A program made the translations under genes and the position numbers. Of a stretch of 64,000 nt of DNA, positions 52,245-61,600 are shown piece after piece. The notes below the pieces were generated by a model that searched no databases, was not told the origin of the DNA, and saw nothing but the letters and a program-made list of their open reading frames with translations. This DNA is from Immundisolibacter cernigliae (lineage in GTDB: Bacteria; Pseudomonadota; Gammaproteobacteria; Immundisolibacterales; Immundisolibacteraceae). The DNA lies in NCBI RefSeq assembly GCF_001697225.1, contig NZ_CP014671.1, forward strand, positions 1,054,001 through 1,118,000, in the 5' to 3' direction. Position 1 is the stretch's first letter, and each line of letters starts with the position of its first letter.

Positions 52245-52691
52245 ATGAGCGTGCTGAAAGAATTTCGGGAATTCGCCATGCGCGGCAGCGTGGTCGACAT
52301 GGCGGTCGGCATCATCATCGGCGCGGCCTTTGGCGCCATCGTCAAGTCGCTGGTCGACGACGTGCTGATGCCGCCGATCGGCCTGCTGCTTGGCCAGGTG
52401 GACTTCTCCAACCTGTTTGCGGTGCTGCGCGAGGGTGCAACGGCCGGTCCGTATGTGTCACTGGCGGCGGCCAAGGCGGCCGGCGCGGTCACCATCAACT
52501 ACGGACTGTTCATCAACTCGATCATCAGCTTCGTGATCGTCGCGTTTGCCGTGTTCATGCTGATCCGCAGCCTGAACCGGCTCAGGAAGGCCGAGCTTCC
52601 GCCGGCCCCGGCGACCCGGGACTGCCCCCACTGTTGCACGGCCATTCCGGTGGCGGCGACCCGTTGCCCGAACTGCACCTCGCAGCTGTGA
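52245..52691 (+). CDS. mscL: Large-conductance mechanosensitive channel MscL with a C-terminal zinc-ribbon-like tail
   Basis: A 148-residue inner-membrane channel that opens under membrane tension and protects against osmotic down-shock. The N-terminal amphipathic helix ([23 protein letters not shown]) and first pore helix ([30 protein letters not shown]) match the family, and TM2 is near residues 85-108. Instead of the usual charged C-terminal helix it ends in two CPxC pairs (DCPHC and RCPNC, about 14 residues apart), a rubredoxin/zinc-ribbon-like knuckle that probably binds a metal. Confidence 0.95.
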   Translation: MSVLKEFREFAMRGSVVDMAVGIIIGAAFGAIVKSLVDDVLMPPIGLLLGQVDFSNLFAVLREGATAGPYVSLAAAKAAGAVTINYGLFINSIISFVIVAFAVFMLIRSLNRLRKAELPPAPATRDCPHCCTAIPVAATRCPNCTSQL

Positions 52692-52766
52692 TCTGAAACG
52701 CGCCCGGCGCCGGCTGCGGATGGGCGGGCCGCTATACTGGCCACCCGTTCTTTTCGAATCCCCGCC

Positions 52767-53630
52767 ATGTCGTCCGATACGCTGCACCGGTTCACGTTCG
52801 CCCAGGCACCGGTGCGCGGCCTGCTGGTGCAGCTCGAAACAACCTGGCAGGACGTGCTGTCGCGTCACCATTACCCGCCCGCCGTTCGCGACCTGCTCGG
52901 CCAGCTGCTGGTCGGTGCGGCGCTGCTGGGCAGCAATCTGAAGGCCGCCGGACAGGTCATCGTCGAGCTGCGCGGTGCCGGCCCGCTGCGTCTGCTGGTG
53001 GCCGACAACCGGACCGGTTCCACAGTGCGGGCGCTGGCACGCTGGGAAGAACCGCTGCACGACACCGACTGGCACGCGCTGCTGGGTGACGGACGGCTGG
53101 TGATCACGCTGGATGCCCGCGGCGACGGGCGCCGCTACCAGGGCATCGTGGAGCTGGCCGCCGGCGGCCTCGCGGCCACTCTCGAGGGTTATTTCGCGAG
53201 CTCCGATCAGCTGCCCGGCTGCATCGTGCTGGCGGCGGACCAAACGCGCGCAGCCGGCTTGTTGCTGCAGCGCCTGCCGGGCAGCGCCGGGCCGGACGAT
53301 GCGGCGCAGTGGGATCACGTGGCGGCCCTGGCCGGGACCACACGCCCGCAGGAACTGCTGCACCTGGAGCCGACACGCTTGCTCGGCCGGCTGTTCGGTG
53401 ACCAGGACCTTCACCTGCTGGCGTCGCAGTCGATGCGGTTCGGCTGTTCGTGTTCCGTGCCGCGCGTGGAGGCGACGCTGCTGGCGCTGGGCCGGGCGGA
53501 AATCGAGTCCCTGCTGGCCGAACGCGGCGGCATCGACGTGGACTGCGAGTTCTGCAATCAGCATTACCACTACGACCGCGCCGCGGTGGAACGCCTGCTG
53601 GATGACATGGGGAGCGGGCCGCTGCACTGA
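52767..53630 (+). CDS. hslO: Redox-regulated chaperone Hsp33
   Basis: A 287-residue holdase chaperone switched on by oxidation. The C-terminal zinc switch has all four cysteines (CSCS and CEFC), and the family blocks SRHHYPPAVRDLLGQLLVGAALLGSNLK and FASSDQLPG are present. Its presence fits the stress genes elsewhere in the window, but it stands alone here. Confidence 0.96.
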   Translation: MSSDTLHRFTFAQAPVRGLLVQLETTWQDVLSRHHYPPAVRDLLGQLLVGAALLGSNLKAAGQVIVELRGAGPLRLLVADNRTGSTVRALARWEEPLHDTDWHALLGDGRLVITLDARGDGRRYQGIVELAAGGLAATLEGYFASSDQLPGCIVLAADQTRAAGLLLQRLPGSAGPDDAAQWDHVAALAGTTRPQELLHLEPTRLLGRLFGDQDLHLLASQSMRFGCSCSVPRVEATLLALGRAEIESLLAERGGIDVDCEFCNQHYHYDRAAVERLLDDMGSGPLH

Positions 53631-53659
53631 CCGCGGTGCGCCGTCTAGTCCGGGGGCGG

Positions 53660-54148
53660 TCAGAAGGTCTTGTCAGTCACCAACGGTGCCAGAACGGCGC
53701 GCAGAAAATCGCTCGCCAGCGCATGAATGCCGGGTGCGCCGGTCTCGCGCGGGCCAGCCAGATTCACGCTGGTCACCGCGCAGGCCTGCAGCCAGCGCTG
53801 CACTTCCAGCGGCTGCCAGGGCCGGCGCAGGTCGATGACCAGACAAGGCTTGTCCAGCGCGCAGGCCGCCTCCACCGTCAGCAGCGTGCCACCGCCCAGG
53901 CCCCCGTGGCACAGCACCAGCGTGGCGTCGGCCTCGGCCACGTTGCGCCGCGTACGCTCGGCGTAGTCGATGGTGTCGGTTTGCGCGAGCGGATACCGGG
54001 CATCGATCGGTCCGTCTTCGGCCCGCCGGCCGGCCGGACACCAGCCGCCGCAGGGCAGGCCAAGCTCCAGCGCCACGTCCAGCGCGGCGCGATCGACGCC
54101 GGTCTGGCCGCCGGAAATCACACGCAAGGGTTTACCTGGCAACGCCAC
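53660..54148 (-). CDS. Putative molybdenum carrier / SLOG-domain protein
   Basis: A 162-residue Rossmann-like protein with ISGGQTGVDRAALDVALELGLPCGGWCPAGRRAEDG at the start and the nucleotide-binding HGGLGGGTLLTVEAA. This is the YpsA-type putative molybdenum carrier family, whose true ligand is not settled. It overlaps the DUF423 gene by 17 bases. Confidence 0.88.
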   Translation of the reverse strand: MALPGKPLRVISGGQTGVDRAALDVALELGLPCGGWCPAGRRAEDGPIDARYPLAQTDTIDYAERTRRNVAEADATLVLCHGGLGGGTLLTVEAACALDKPCLVIDLRRPWQPLEVQRWLQACAVTSVNLAGPRETGAPGIHALASDFLRAVLAPLVTDKTF

Positions 54149-54515
54149 GCGCCGCCCAGGCCATCAGCAACCAGGCGGCAATCCAGGCCGTTCCACCGAG
54201 CGGGGTGATCGCCCCCAGCCAGCGCTGGCCGGTGATCGCCAACAGGTACAGGCTGCCGCTGAACAGCAGCACGCCCGCCAGCATCAGCCAGCCGCTCCAG
54301 CGCAGCGCGCCGTTGGTCGGCGCATGCAAGGCCAACAGGCCGACCAGCAGTAGGCCAAGCGCGTGGTAGACGTGGTACTGACTGGCGGTCTGATAGATGG
54401 CCAGCAGATCTGCCGGCAGTCGCCCGCGCAGCCCATGCGCGCCGAAGGCGCCCAGCATCACCGCCAGCGCCGCATTGAGCGCGCCGGCCATCAGGAAAAA
54501 ACGTGCCGCGGCCAT
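54132..54515 (-). CDS. DUF423 family membrane protein
   Basis: A 127-residue protein with four transmembrane helices and the family hallmark LGAFGAHGLRGRLPADLLAIYQTASQYHVYHALGLLLVG near the start. The function is unknown. The ATG overlaps the stop of the thioredoxin-like gene by one base. Confidence 0.93.
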   Translation of the reverse strand: MAAARFFLMAGALNAALAVMLGAFGAHGLRGRLPADLLAIYQTASQYHVYHALGLLLVGLLALHAPTNGALRWSGWLMLAGVLLFSGSLYLLAITGQRWLGAITPLGGTAWIAAWLLMAWAARGVAR

Positions 54516-55321
54516 CAGTGCAGCGCCCGCTGCAAACGCCGTCGCCAGTCGCGCAACTGCGGATGCTCGGTGCCCAGCAGCTCGAACAGGGCCACGCAGG
54601 CCTTGCGCGCGCCGTCGTCCAGATAAGCGCGCTCGCTGACGATGGCGTCCAGGAAATGGCCAAGCGCGACATCGATGTCGCCCTCACGCAGGGCGTGCAG
54701 GGCCAGCTGGTAATCACCCTGCGCCGGCCCGGGCGGCAGGCCGGCCGGATCGGTTGTCAGCAACCCGGCGATCACACGTGCCGCATCTGCGGCGGCAAAA
54801 CTGTCGGCATCCTCGCGAATCCCGGCCGCCAGGATCAGGGCCTGCTCCGGGTCGTCCAGCACCAGTGCCAGGGCCAGCAGGCCGCGGGCGTCGCGCAGCT
54901 CCGGTTCGGCGATCAGCGCCGCCTGCAGCAGCGCGCGGGCTTGCTCCCGCCGGCCGTGCGCAAGGTGGTCACGCGCCTCGGCCAGCTGGCGCCGTGCCGG
55001 GGTCGGAATGCGGCTATCGAGCCACTGGACCAGCGCACCCTGCGGCATGGCGCCGCTGAACTCATCGACCAGTCGGCCGTCGATGAACAGCTTGACCGCC
55101 GGAATGCCGCGCACCTGATACTGCTGCGCCAGCGCCGGCTGGGCGTCGACGTCCACCGTCGCGAGCTTCCAGCGGCCCTGCGCGGAAGCGGCGAGTTGTT
55201 CCAGAATGGGCCCCAGCATCTTGCACGGCGCGCACCAGGCGGCCCAAAAATCGACCACCACCGGCAGTTGTGCCGAGGCGTCGATCACGTCGTGCTGGAA
55301 ATCCCTGACCTCGTAGTCCAT
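54515..55321 (-). CDS. CnoX/YbbN-like thioredoxin-domain co-chaperone
   Basis: A 268-residue protein: an N-terminal thioredoxin fold (1-110) with active-site WCAPCK, a complete CxxC pair (E. coli CnoX has SxxC), and PAVKLF, followed by TPR-like helices (115-268; LAEARDHLAHGRREQARALLQAAL, ALHALREGDIDVALGHFLDAI). CnoX holds oxidised proteins and passes them to DnaK or GroEL. It heads a three-gene minus-strand operon. Confidence 0.92.
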   Translation of the reverse strand: MDYEVRDFQHDVIDASAQLPVVVDFWAAWCAPCKMLGPILEQLAASAQGRWKLATVDVDAQPALAQQYQVRGIPAVKLFIDGRLVDEFSGAMPQGALVQWLDSRIPTPARRQLAEARDHLAHGRREQARALLQAALIAEPELRDARGLLALALVLDDPEQALILAAGIREDADSFAAADAARVIAGLLTTDPAGLPPGPAQGDYQLALHALREGDIDVALGHFLDAIVSERAYLDDGARKACVALFELLGTEHPQLRDWRRRLQRALH

Positions 55322-55336
55322 GGCAGTGGCCTTGTT

Positions 55337-55942
55337 TTGAAGACGCCCGATTGTAGCCAAGCCTTCGCCGCCACCCTGCCCGATTACCTCGCGCCGGGCC
55401 TGCGCCTGCTGTCGGTGGGCATCAATCCGTCGCTGCGGGCGGTGCGCGAGGGCTTCTATTTCCCCAACCCGCAGAACCGCTTCTGGCCGGCGCTGAATGC
55501 CAGCGGCCTGCTGGCAGCGCCGGTCACGCCCGGTCCGGCGGCAATGAATCTGATCCTGGCCCGCGACCGTATCGGCTTTACGGACCTGTGCAAGACCGCG
55601 TCGTCCATGGCGCACCATCTGCGCGCTGAGGATTACCGTGCCGGCGCCAGGCGCCTGGCGGCGGTGGTAGCCGACTGCCGGCCGCCGCTGCTGTGGTTTC
55701 ACGGGGCCACGGCATACCGGGCATTCTGCCGACATGTGCTGACGCAGCAGGATGTGATCGCGCCCGGCCTGCAGCCCCAGACCTTTGCCGGGGCGCGCAT
55801 CTTCGTCAGTCCCAATCCGAGCCCCGCCAACGCCCGCTACAACCTGGCGCAATTGATCGACAGCTACCGCCAGCTGGCTGCCTGCATCGCCGGCAACGAT
55901 GACGGCACCGGGCGTAAGCTTTCAGGCATCGTGTCGGCCTGA
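55337..55942 (+). CDS. mug: Mug/TDG-type G:U(T) mismatch-specific DNA glycosylase
   Basis: A 201-residue uracil-DNA-glycosylase-fold enzyme excising uracil or thymine opposite guanine. Motif one is SVGINPSLRAVREGFYFPNPQNRFWP (Asn in GINPS corresponds to the catalytic Asn of Mug), and motif two is VSPNPSPANA, which inserts into the DNA. No ATG fits; the best start is a TTG at 55337, 15 bases from the divergent thioredoxin gene. The start is tentative. Confidence 0.88.
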   Translation: MKTPDCSQAFAATLPDYLAPGLRLLSVGINPSLRAVREGFYFPNPQNRFWPALNASGLLAAPVTPGPAAMNLILARDRIGFTDLCKTASSMAHHLRAEDYRAGARRLAAVVADCRPPLLWFHGATAYRAFCRHVLTQQDVIAPGLQPQTFAGARIFVSPNPSPANARYNLAQLIDSYRQLAACIAGNDDGTGRKLSGIVSA

Positions 55943-55957
55943 GTTCCGGAACCGCTG

Positions 55958-56167
55958 GTGGCAAGAATCCTGCGCTTTCGAAGCCGCGACCAGTTGTCGG
56001 GCGAGCGCGCCCACCGGCAGTGCCAGGACGGTTATCACAACTGGCAACTGGTGGACCTGGGGCCGCACGCGGCGCCCGGTCGCACGCCGTCCCACTGGCG
56101 CTGCGCCCGCTGTGGCGAGGAGCGCGATGGCGCCACGCCCGGCACGCCGCCGGCCGGCCGAACCTGA
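55958..56167 (+). CDS. Small hypothetical protein with a zinc-knuckle-like motif (69 residues)
   Basis: The 69-residue frame from a GTG at 55958 contains WRCARCGEE, half of a zinc ribbon, preceded by RQCQDGYHNWQLVD. Composition is basic and Pro-rich at the end. It has no clear family assignment and no strong ribosome binding site. It lies 15 bases behind the glycosylase, so it may be co-transcribed. Confidence 0.45.
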   Translation: MARILRFRSRDQLSGERAHRQCQDGYHNWQLVDLGPHAAPGRTPSHWRCARCGEERDGATPGTPPAGRT

Positions 56168-56306
56168 ACCGGCGCGCCTTCCGGCCGAAGGTTTTTTTGA
56201 CTGAACGATCGGTTTTTGGTCACGACCTGGCGCGGCCGCACTAGACTTGCCACCGAGGCGCCACTTCGAAACCGCCCCCGACATACCCTGCAAGAGGAGC
56301 CCCGTC

Positions 56307-57614
56307 ATGGACATGGCCACCCGCTCGTCACTGATCGACTACGCCGCCCTGGTGCGGCCGGACCGCGTGCACGGCAGTCTGTACACGGACCCCGCCATCT
56401 TCGAGGAAGAGCTCAGCCGCATCTGGTACCGCGAGTGGGTGTTCGTGGGCCACGAGAGCGAGGTACCGAACATCGGCGACTACCGCACCGGCCTGCTCGG
56501 CCAGCAGCCGATCCTGATCACCCGCGGCAAGGACATGCAGGTGCGGGTGATGCTCAATCGCTGCACGCACCGTGGCAACACCATCTGCCAGGCGCGCCGC
56601 GGCAACGCGCAGACCTTCACCTGCTCCTACCACGGCTGGACCTACAGCTGCGAAGGCGATCTGAAGGGCATCCTGTTTCGCGAGGACTACCCCGCCGACT
56701 TCAGGCGCGAGGAGCACGGCCTGTTTCGCGTGCCGCGGGTCGAGCTTTATCGGGGCTTCATCTTCGCCAGCATGGGCAAGACCGGCAAAAGCCTGCAGGA
56801 ACACCTGGGGCCGGCCGCCGCCAACATCGACCGCTTCTGTGATCTTTCGCCGACCGGCGAGATCACCATGAACCACGGCGTCTACCAGATGCGCATCGAG
56901 TGCAACTGGAAGATGTGGATGGAGAACTCGGTCGACTCGTACCACGTCTACCAGACTCACGGCTCGAACATGTACCTGGGCAACATGTTCGAGGCCAAGG
57001 AAGGCCAGAAACCGCCGCCGCCGGGCAAGGGCTATTTCGGCCTGATTCACGCCCGTGACCTGGGCAACGGCCACTCGGACCTGGACATGCGCCCGCAGCG
57101 GCGGGTGACCGGCATGACCTACACCGGCGAGTGGTCGAACGAGATTCCAGAATCCGCCCAGCGCGAGTATCTGGCCGGCCTGGAGCACCTGCACGGCAAG
57201 GACAAGGCCAATCAGATACTCACCGAAGGCCCGGCGCACACGGTGATCTTTCCGAACCTGTTCAACATGCTGCAGGAAATCCGCTGGTGCGTGCCGGTCA
57301 GCGTGAACGAGACCTACATCTACTACGCGCCGTGCCTGTTCAAGGGCGCGCCGGACGCCATCAACACCGCCCGCCTGCGCCGTGACGAGGGCGCCTACGG
57401 CCCGGCCGGCTTCCAGCTGGCCGACGACATCGAGGTCTGGGCGCGCAACTACCAGGGCCTGGCTGCACGTTCCCAGGAATGGATACTGATGAACCGCGGC
57501 CTGCACCTGCCGGTGACTCCGGACGAGGATGGCATCCCCTACCAGGGCGATCTGAGCGAGCTGACCATGCGCTCGCAGTGGCGCCATTACCTCGAACTGA
57601 TGAGCAACCCCTGA
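56307..57614 (+). CDS. Rieske non-heme iron aromatic ring-hydroxylating dioxygenase, large (alpha) subunit
   Basis: A 435-residue catalytic subunit that adds both atoms of oxygen to an aromatic ring. The Rieske [2Fe-2S] ligands are Cys86-x-His88 and Cys106-x2-His109 (RCTHRGN, CSYHGWTY). The catalytic iron ligands are His213 and His218 with bridging Asp210 (ENSVDSYHVYQTH), and an acidic pair at 373-374 probably holds the carboxylate ligand. The small-subunit gene follows 15 bases on, so it is an alpha-beta enzyme. The substrate is unknown; relatives act on PAHs, biphenyl-type or benzoate compounds. GAGGAGCCC precedes the ATG. Confidence 0.95.
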   Translation: MDMATRSSLIDYAALVRPDRVHGSLYTDPAIFEEELSRIWYREWVFVGHESEVPNIGDYRTGLLGQQPILITRGKDMQVRVMLNRCTHRGNTICQARRGNAQTFTCSYHGWTYSCEGDLKGILFREDYPADFRREEHGLFRVPRVELYRGFIFASMGKTGKSLQEHLGPAAANIDRFCDLSPTGEITMNHGVYQMRIECNWKMWMENSVDSYHVYQTHGSNMYLGNMFEAKEGQKPPPPGKGYFGLIHARDLGNGHSDLDMRPQRRVTGMTYTGEWSNEIPESAQREYLAGLEHLHGKDKANQILTEGPAHTVIFPNLFNMLQEIRWCVPVSVNETYIYYAPCLFKGAPDAINTARLRRDEGAYGPAGFQLADDIEVWARNYQGLAARSQEWILMNRGLHLPVTPDEDGIPYQGDLSELTMRSQWRHYLELMSNP

Positions 57615-57628
57615 GCAGGAGCGCGCAG

Positions 57629-58111
57629 ATGCCTTTCGATCGCTACGCCGTGGAGCAGTTCCTGTACCGCGAGGCGCGCCTGGCCGACGAGCAGCGCCTG
57701 GACGACTGGCTCACCCTGTGGGACGAGGACGCCCTGTACTGGGTGCCCTGCAACCAGGACGACGTCGACCCGGCCCGGCAACTGTCCATCATCTACGACG
57801 ACCATGCGCGTCTTCGCCTGCGCGTGGCGCGCATCACCAAGACCGGCATGGCGTGGACGCAGGAACCGCGCTCGCGCCTGCGCCGGCTGGTGTCCAACAT
57901 CGAGATCTACGACGGCCCGGACGGCTTGATCCAGACCTTCTCCAACTTTCACCTGACCGAGCTGCGCGTGAACCGGCGCGACCCGGTGGAGTGGATCGGC
58001 CGCACCGAGCACCGCCTGCGGCCGCACGGTGACGATTTCAGGCTGGCCTTCAAGAAGGTCATGCTGATCAACAACGACCACGAAATGACGCAGCTGTCGT
58101 GCATGGTGTAG
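57629..58111 (+). CDS. Aromatic ring-hydroxylating dioxygenase, small (beta) subunit
   Basis: A 160-residue cone-shaped SnoaL/NTF2-like subunit: EQFLYREARLADEQRLDDWLTLWDEDALYWVPCNQDD and RLVSNIEI, with the C-terminal LAFKKVMLINNDHEMTQLSCMV. It stabilises the alpha3-beta3 hexamer and has no catalytic residues. AGCAGGAG lies eight bases before the ATG; the operon continues with a rhodanese gene 31 bases later. Confidence 0.95.
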   Translation: MPFDRYAVEQFLYREARLADEQRLDDWLTLWDEDALYWVPCNQDDVDPARQLSIIYDDHARLRLRVARITKTGMAWTQEPRSRLRRLVSNIEIYDGPDGLIQTFSNFHLTELRVNRRDPVEWIGRTEHRLRPHGDDFRLAFKKVMLINNDHEMTQLSCMV

Positions 58112-58142
58112 CGTTGCCGGCCGCCCAGCCCGGAGTATTCGC

Positions 58143-58496
58143 ATGACGCGCTATCAGGCCCTGCTGCAGGACGCCAAGACCCGCATCCGTGAAATCGGCA
58201 TCGACGATCTGCACACCCAGGCCGCGGGTCTTGGCCTGCTGATCGACACCCGCGAGCCGGCCGAGTGGGCCGAGGGCCACATTCCCGGCGCAACGCCGAT
58301 ACCGCGCGGGATCCTGGAAGGCAAGATCGAGCAGCTGGCGCCGGATGTCGACCAGCCCATCGTGCTGTACTGCGCCTCCGGCGGACGCTCGGCGCTGGCC
58401 GCCGACAGCCTGCAGCGCATGGGTTATCGCAAGGTGCTGTCCCTGGCCGGTGGCTTCAACGCCTGGCGTGACGCCGGGCATCCGCTGCAGCGCTAG
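58143..58496 (+). CDS. Single-domain rhodanese (thiosulfate sulfurtransferase-like)
   Basis: A 117-residue rhodanese fold: LLIDTREPAEWAEGHIPGATPIPRG, the active-site loop CASGGRS with a nucleophilic Cys near residue 79, and the closing LAGGFNAWRDAGHP. It moves sulfane sulfur. It lies between the Rieske dioxygenase genes and a large Fe-S flavoprotein in the same direction, perhaps assisting cluster assembly (inference). Confidence 0.93.
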   Translation: MTRYQALLQDAKTRIREIGIDDLHTQAAGLGLLIDTREPAEWAEGHIPGATPIPRGILEGKIEQLAPDVDQPIVLYCASGGRSALAADSLQRMGYRKVLSLAGGFNAWRDAGHPLQR

Positions 58497-58602
58497 CGCG
58501 CGACCTGGACAGCGCCAGCACGGCGCGCGTTCCATACCGTTCATCAGGCGCGCCGGGGCGGTCACCTACAATACGCGACCCCTCGAACGAAGCCTGCCCG
58601 TC

Positions 58603-61600
58603 ATGTCACGCCCCGCGCCCGCCCCGCTGCACCTCGCCTTCGACCTGCCGGCCGAAATCCTCTACGACGATGCCGGCCTGGCCCGTATGGATCGGACCTT
58701 CGTCGCCTGGCTTGCCGGGTCTGACCCCGGCCTGACAGAGCGCCTGCTGGCCGGCCGCAGGCAGCCCGAAACGCTTGACGACAAGGCCCACAGCGAACTG
58801 CTGGTCACGCTCGCGCCCCACCTGGAAGATTTTCTGGGCCAGCTGTTCGGCATCGGCGCCGAGGTGCGCGCCCTGCAGGCCCGCCACCACGCGCTGGCGC
58901 CGCTGTATACCTGCAAGCGCCAGTTCGTGCAGCGCCAGGCGGCGCGCAAGCTCACCGCCGAGCAGGCGGCGGGCGAGGACGGGCCGGCGCTGGCCGCGCA
59001 GCTCGAGGCGCTGTTTGGCGAGCCGTTCTCGGATCTGGCCTTCGCCCGCCACGTGAATGATTGGTCCGATGCTGCGCAGCAGCACATCCACGGGCTCGAT
59101 CTGGCGCTGCGCTACGCCGGATGGGCGCTGCACGCGCCGGCCGGCCAGGCGCAGCATGGCCACGGCGTGCTGTTTCGCGAGCCGCACAAGCTCGACCCGC
59201 AGCGCCTGGTGCCGGTCAGCACCGTCACCGAACAGGTCATCACGCGCCACGGGCTGGACGCGCAGCATCTGCGCCGACGCGAGGGCTTTGCCCTGACCGA
59301 CCCCGGCGGCGATCTGCAATACGCCCAGGACCAGGCCAATTACTGCATCTGGTGCCACAACCAGGACAAGGATTCGTGCTCGCACGGCCTGCGCGAGAAG
59401 CAGGGCGGCTTCAGATACAGCGCGCTGGGCGTGCCGCTGCAGGGCTGCCCGCTGGACGAGCGCATTTCCGAGATGAACCTGCTCAAGTCCCAAGGCTACA
59501 GCGTCGGCGCGCTGGCGATGGTGACCGTCGACAACCCGATGGTGGCCGGCACCGGACACCGCATCTGCAACGACTGCTCCAAGGCCTGCATCTATCAGAA
59601 ACAGGAGCCGGTCGACATTCCGCAGGTGGAGACGCGCACGCTGCGCGACGTGCTGGACCTGCCGTGGGGCTTCGAGATCTACAGCCTGCTGACGCGCTGG
59701 AACCCGCTGGACCTGAAACGCCCACTGCCGCGCCCGGCCAGCGGGCGCAAGGTGCTGGTGGCCGGCATGGGTCCGGCCGGCTACACGCTGGCGCATCACT
59801 TGCTCAATGACGGCCACGCCGTGGTCGGCGTCGACGGCCTCAAGATCGAGCCGTTGCCGGCGGACCTCACAGGCGTCGAAGCGGACGGCACGCGCCGCCC
59901 GCCGCGTCCGATCCGCGACGTGGAGGAGCTGTTCGAGCCGCTGGACGCGCGGGTCATGGCCGGCTTCGGCGGCGTGGCCGAGTACGGCATCACCGTGCGC
60001 TGGAACAAGAATTATCTGAAGCTGATCCGCCTGCTGCTGGAGCGTCGGGCGGGTTTTCGCCTGCACGGCGGCGTGCGCCTGGGCGGCACGCTGACGCTGG
60101 AGGATGCGTTCGATCTGGGCTTCGACCACGTGGCGCTGGCCATGGGCGCCGGCCGGCCGCGCTACGTGGACGTGCCCAATGGTCTGGCCCGGGGTGTGCG
60201 CCAGGCGTCCGATTTCCTGATGGGCCTGCAACTGACCGGCGCGGCGCGGCGCGGCTCCATCGCCAACCTGCAACTGCGCCTGCCGGTGCTGGTGATCGGC
60301 GGTGGCCTGACCGCCATCGACACCGCCACCGAGGCGCTGGCCTATTACCCGCTGCAGGTGGAGAAATTCCTCGCCCGCTACGACACGCTGTGCGCCGAGC
60401 GCGGACAGGATGCCGTGCGCAGCGCCTGGGATGCCGAAGAGCAAACCATCGCCGACGAGTTCATCGCCCACGCGCGCGCCATCCGCGCCGAGCGCGAGGC
60501 GGCGGCCACGCAGGCCCGTGCCCCGCGCATTCTGGAATTGCTCAAGTCCTGGGGTGGCGCCACGCTGGTCTATCGGCGCCGGCTGGTCGATGCGCCCTGC
60601 TACACGCTCAATCACGAAGAAGTCCTGAAGGCGCTCGAGGAAGGCGTCGAGTTCGCCGAATGCCTGGCGCCAGGCGCGGTGCAGGTGGACGCCCACGGCC
60701 ACGTGAGCGGCCTGGAAGTCGAGCTTCAGGCGCCGGGCGAGGACGGCAAACTGACGGCCACCGGACAGCGACAGCTAATGCCCGCGCGCGCCGTGCTGGT
60801 GGCCGCCGGCACGGTGCCCAACACCGTGCTGCAACGCGAAGCGCCGACCGGACTGGCGCTCGATGGCGGCTATTTCCGCAGCCTGGACGAGAACGGCGAA
60901 CCGCAAGCGGCGCCGCGCCTGGCCAAGTCCGGCGAGGTGCCGATGCTGACCCAGCGGCGGCCCGACGGCCGGGCGGTCAGCTTTTTCGGCGATCTGCACC
61001 CGAGCTTCGCCGGCAACGTGGTCAAGGCCATGGCCAGCGCCAAGCGCGGCTATCCGGTGGTCAGCCGGCTGCTCGGCGCGCACGCGCCGGCCAGCCAGGA
61101 AACGGCAGACGCATTTCAGCGCCGCCTGCACGGCCTGCTGCGGGCACACGTCGAGCGCGTGCAGCGCCTGACGCCGACCATCGTCGAGGTGGTCGTGCAC
61201 GCGCCGCTGGCGGCGCAGCGCTTCGAACCGGGCCAGTTCTACCGCCTGCAGAACTTCGAGACCCTGGCCCGGCGCGACGACGACACCACGCTGGCCATGG
61301 AGGGCCTGGCCCTGACCGGCGCCTGGGTGGACCGTGAACGCGGGCTGGTGGCGCTGATCGTGCTGGAGATGGGCGGCTCGTCCGATTTGTGCGCGCATCT
61401 GACGCCGGGCGAACCGGTGGTGCTGATGGGTCCGACCGGCGCGCCGACCGAAATCCCGGCCGGCGAGACCGTGCTGCTGGCCGGCGGCGGCCTGGGCAAT
61501 GCGGTGCTGCTGTCGATCGGCAAGGCGCTGCGGCAGGCCGGCTCGCGCGTCGTCTACTTCGCCGGCTACAAGAATGCGCAGGACCGCTACCACGCGCCCG

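Noticed and set aside
58606-60702. A 698-codon minus-strand open frame opposite the large flavoprotein gene
   Set aside because: Shadow of the plus-strand gene; composition is His/Arg/Gln-rich and no motif or ribosome binding site is seen.
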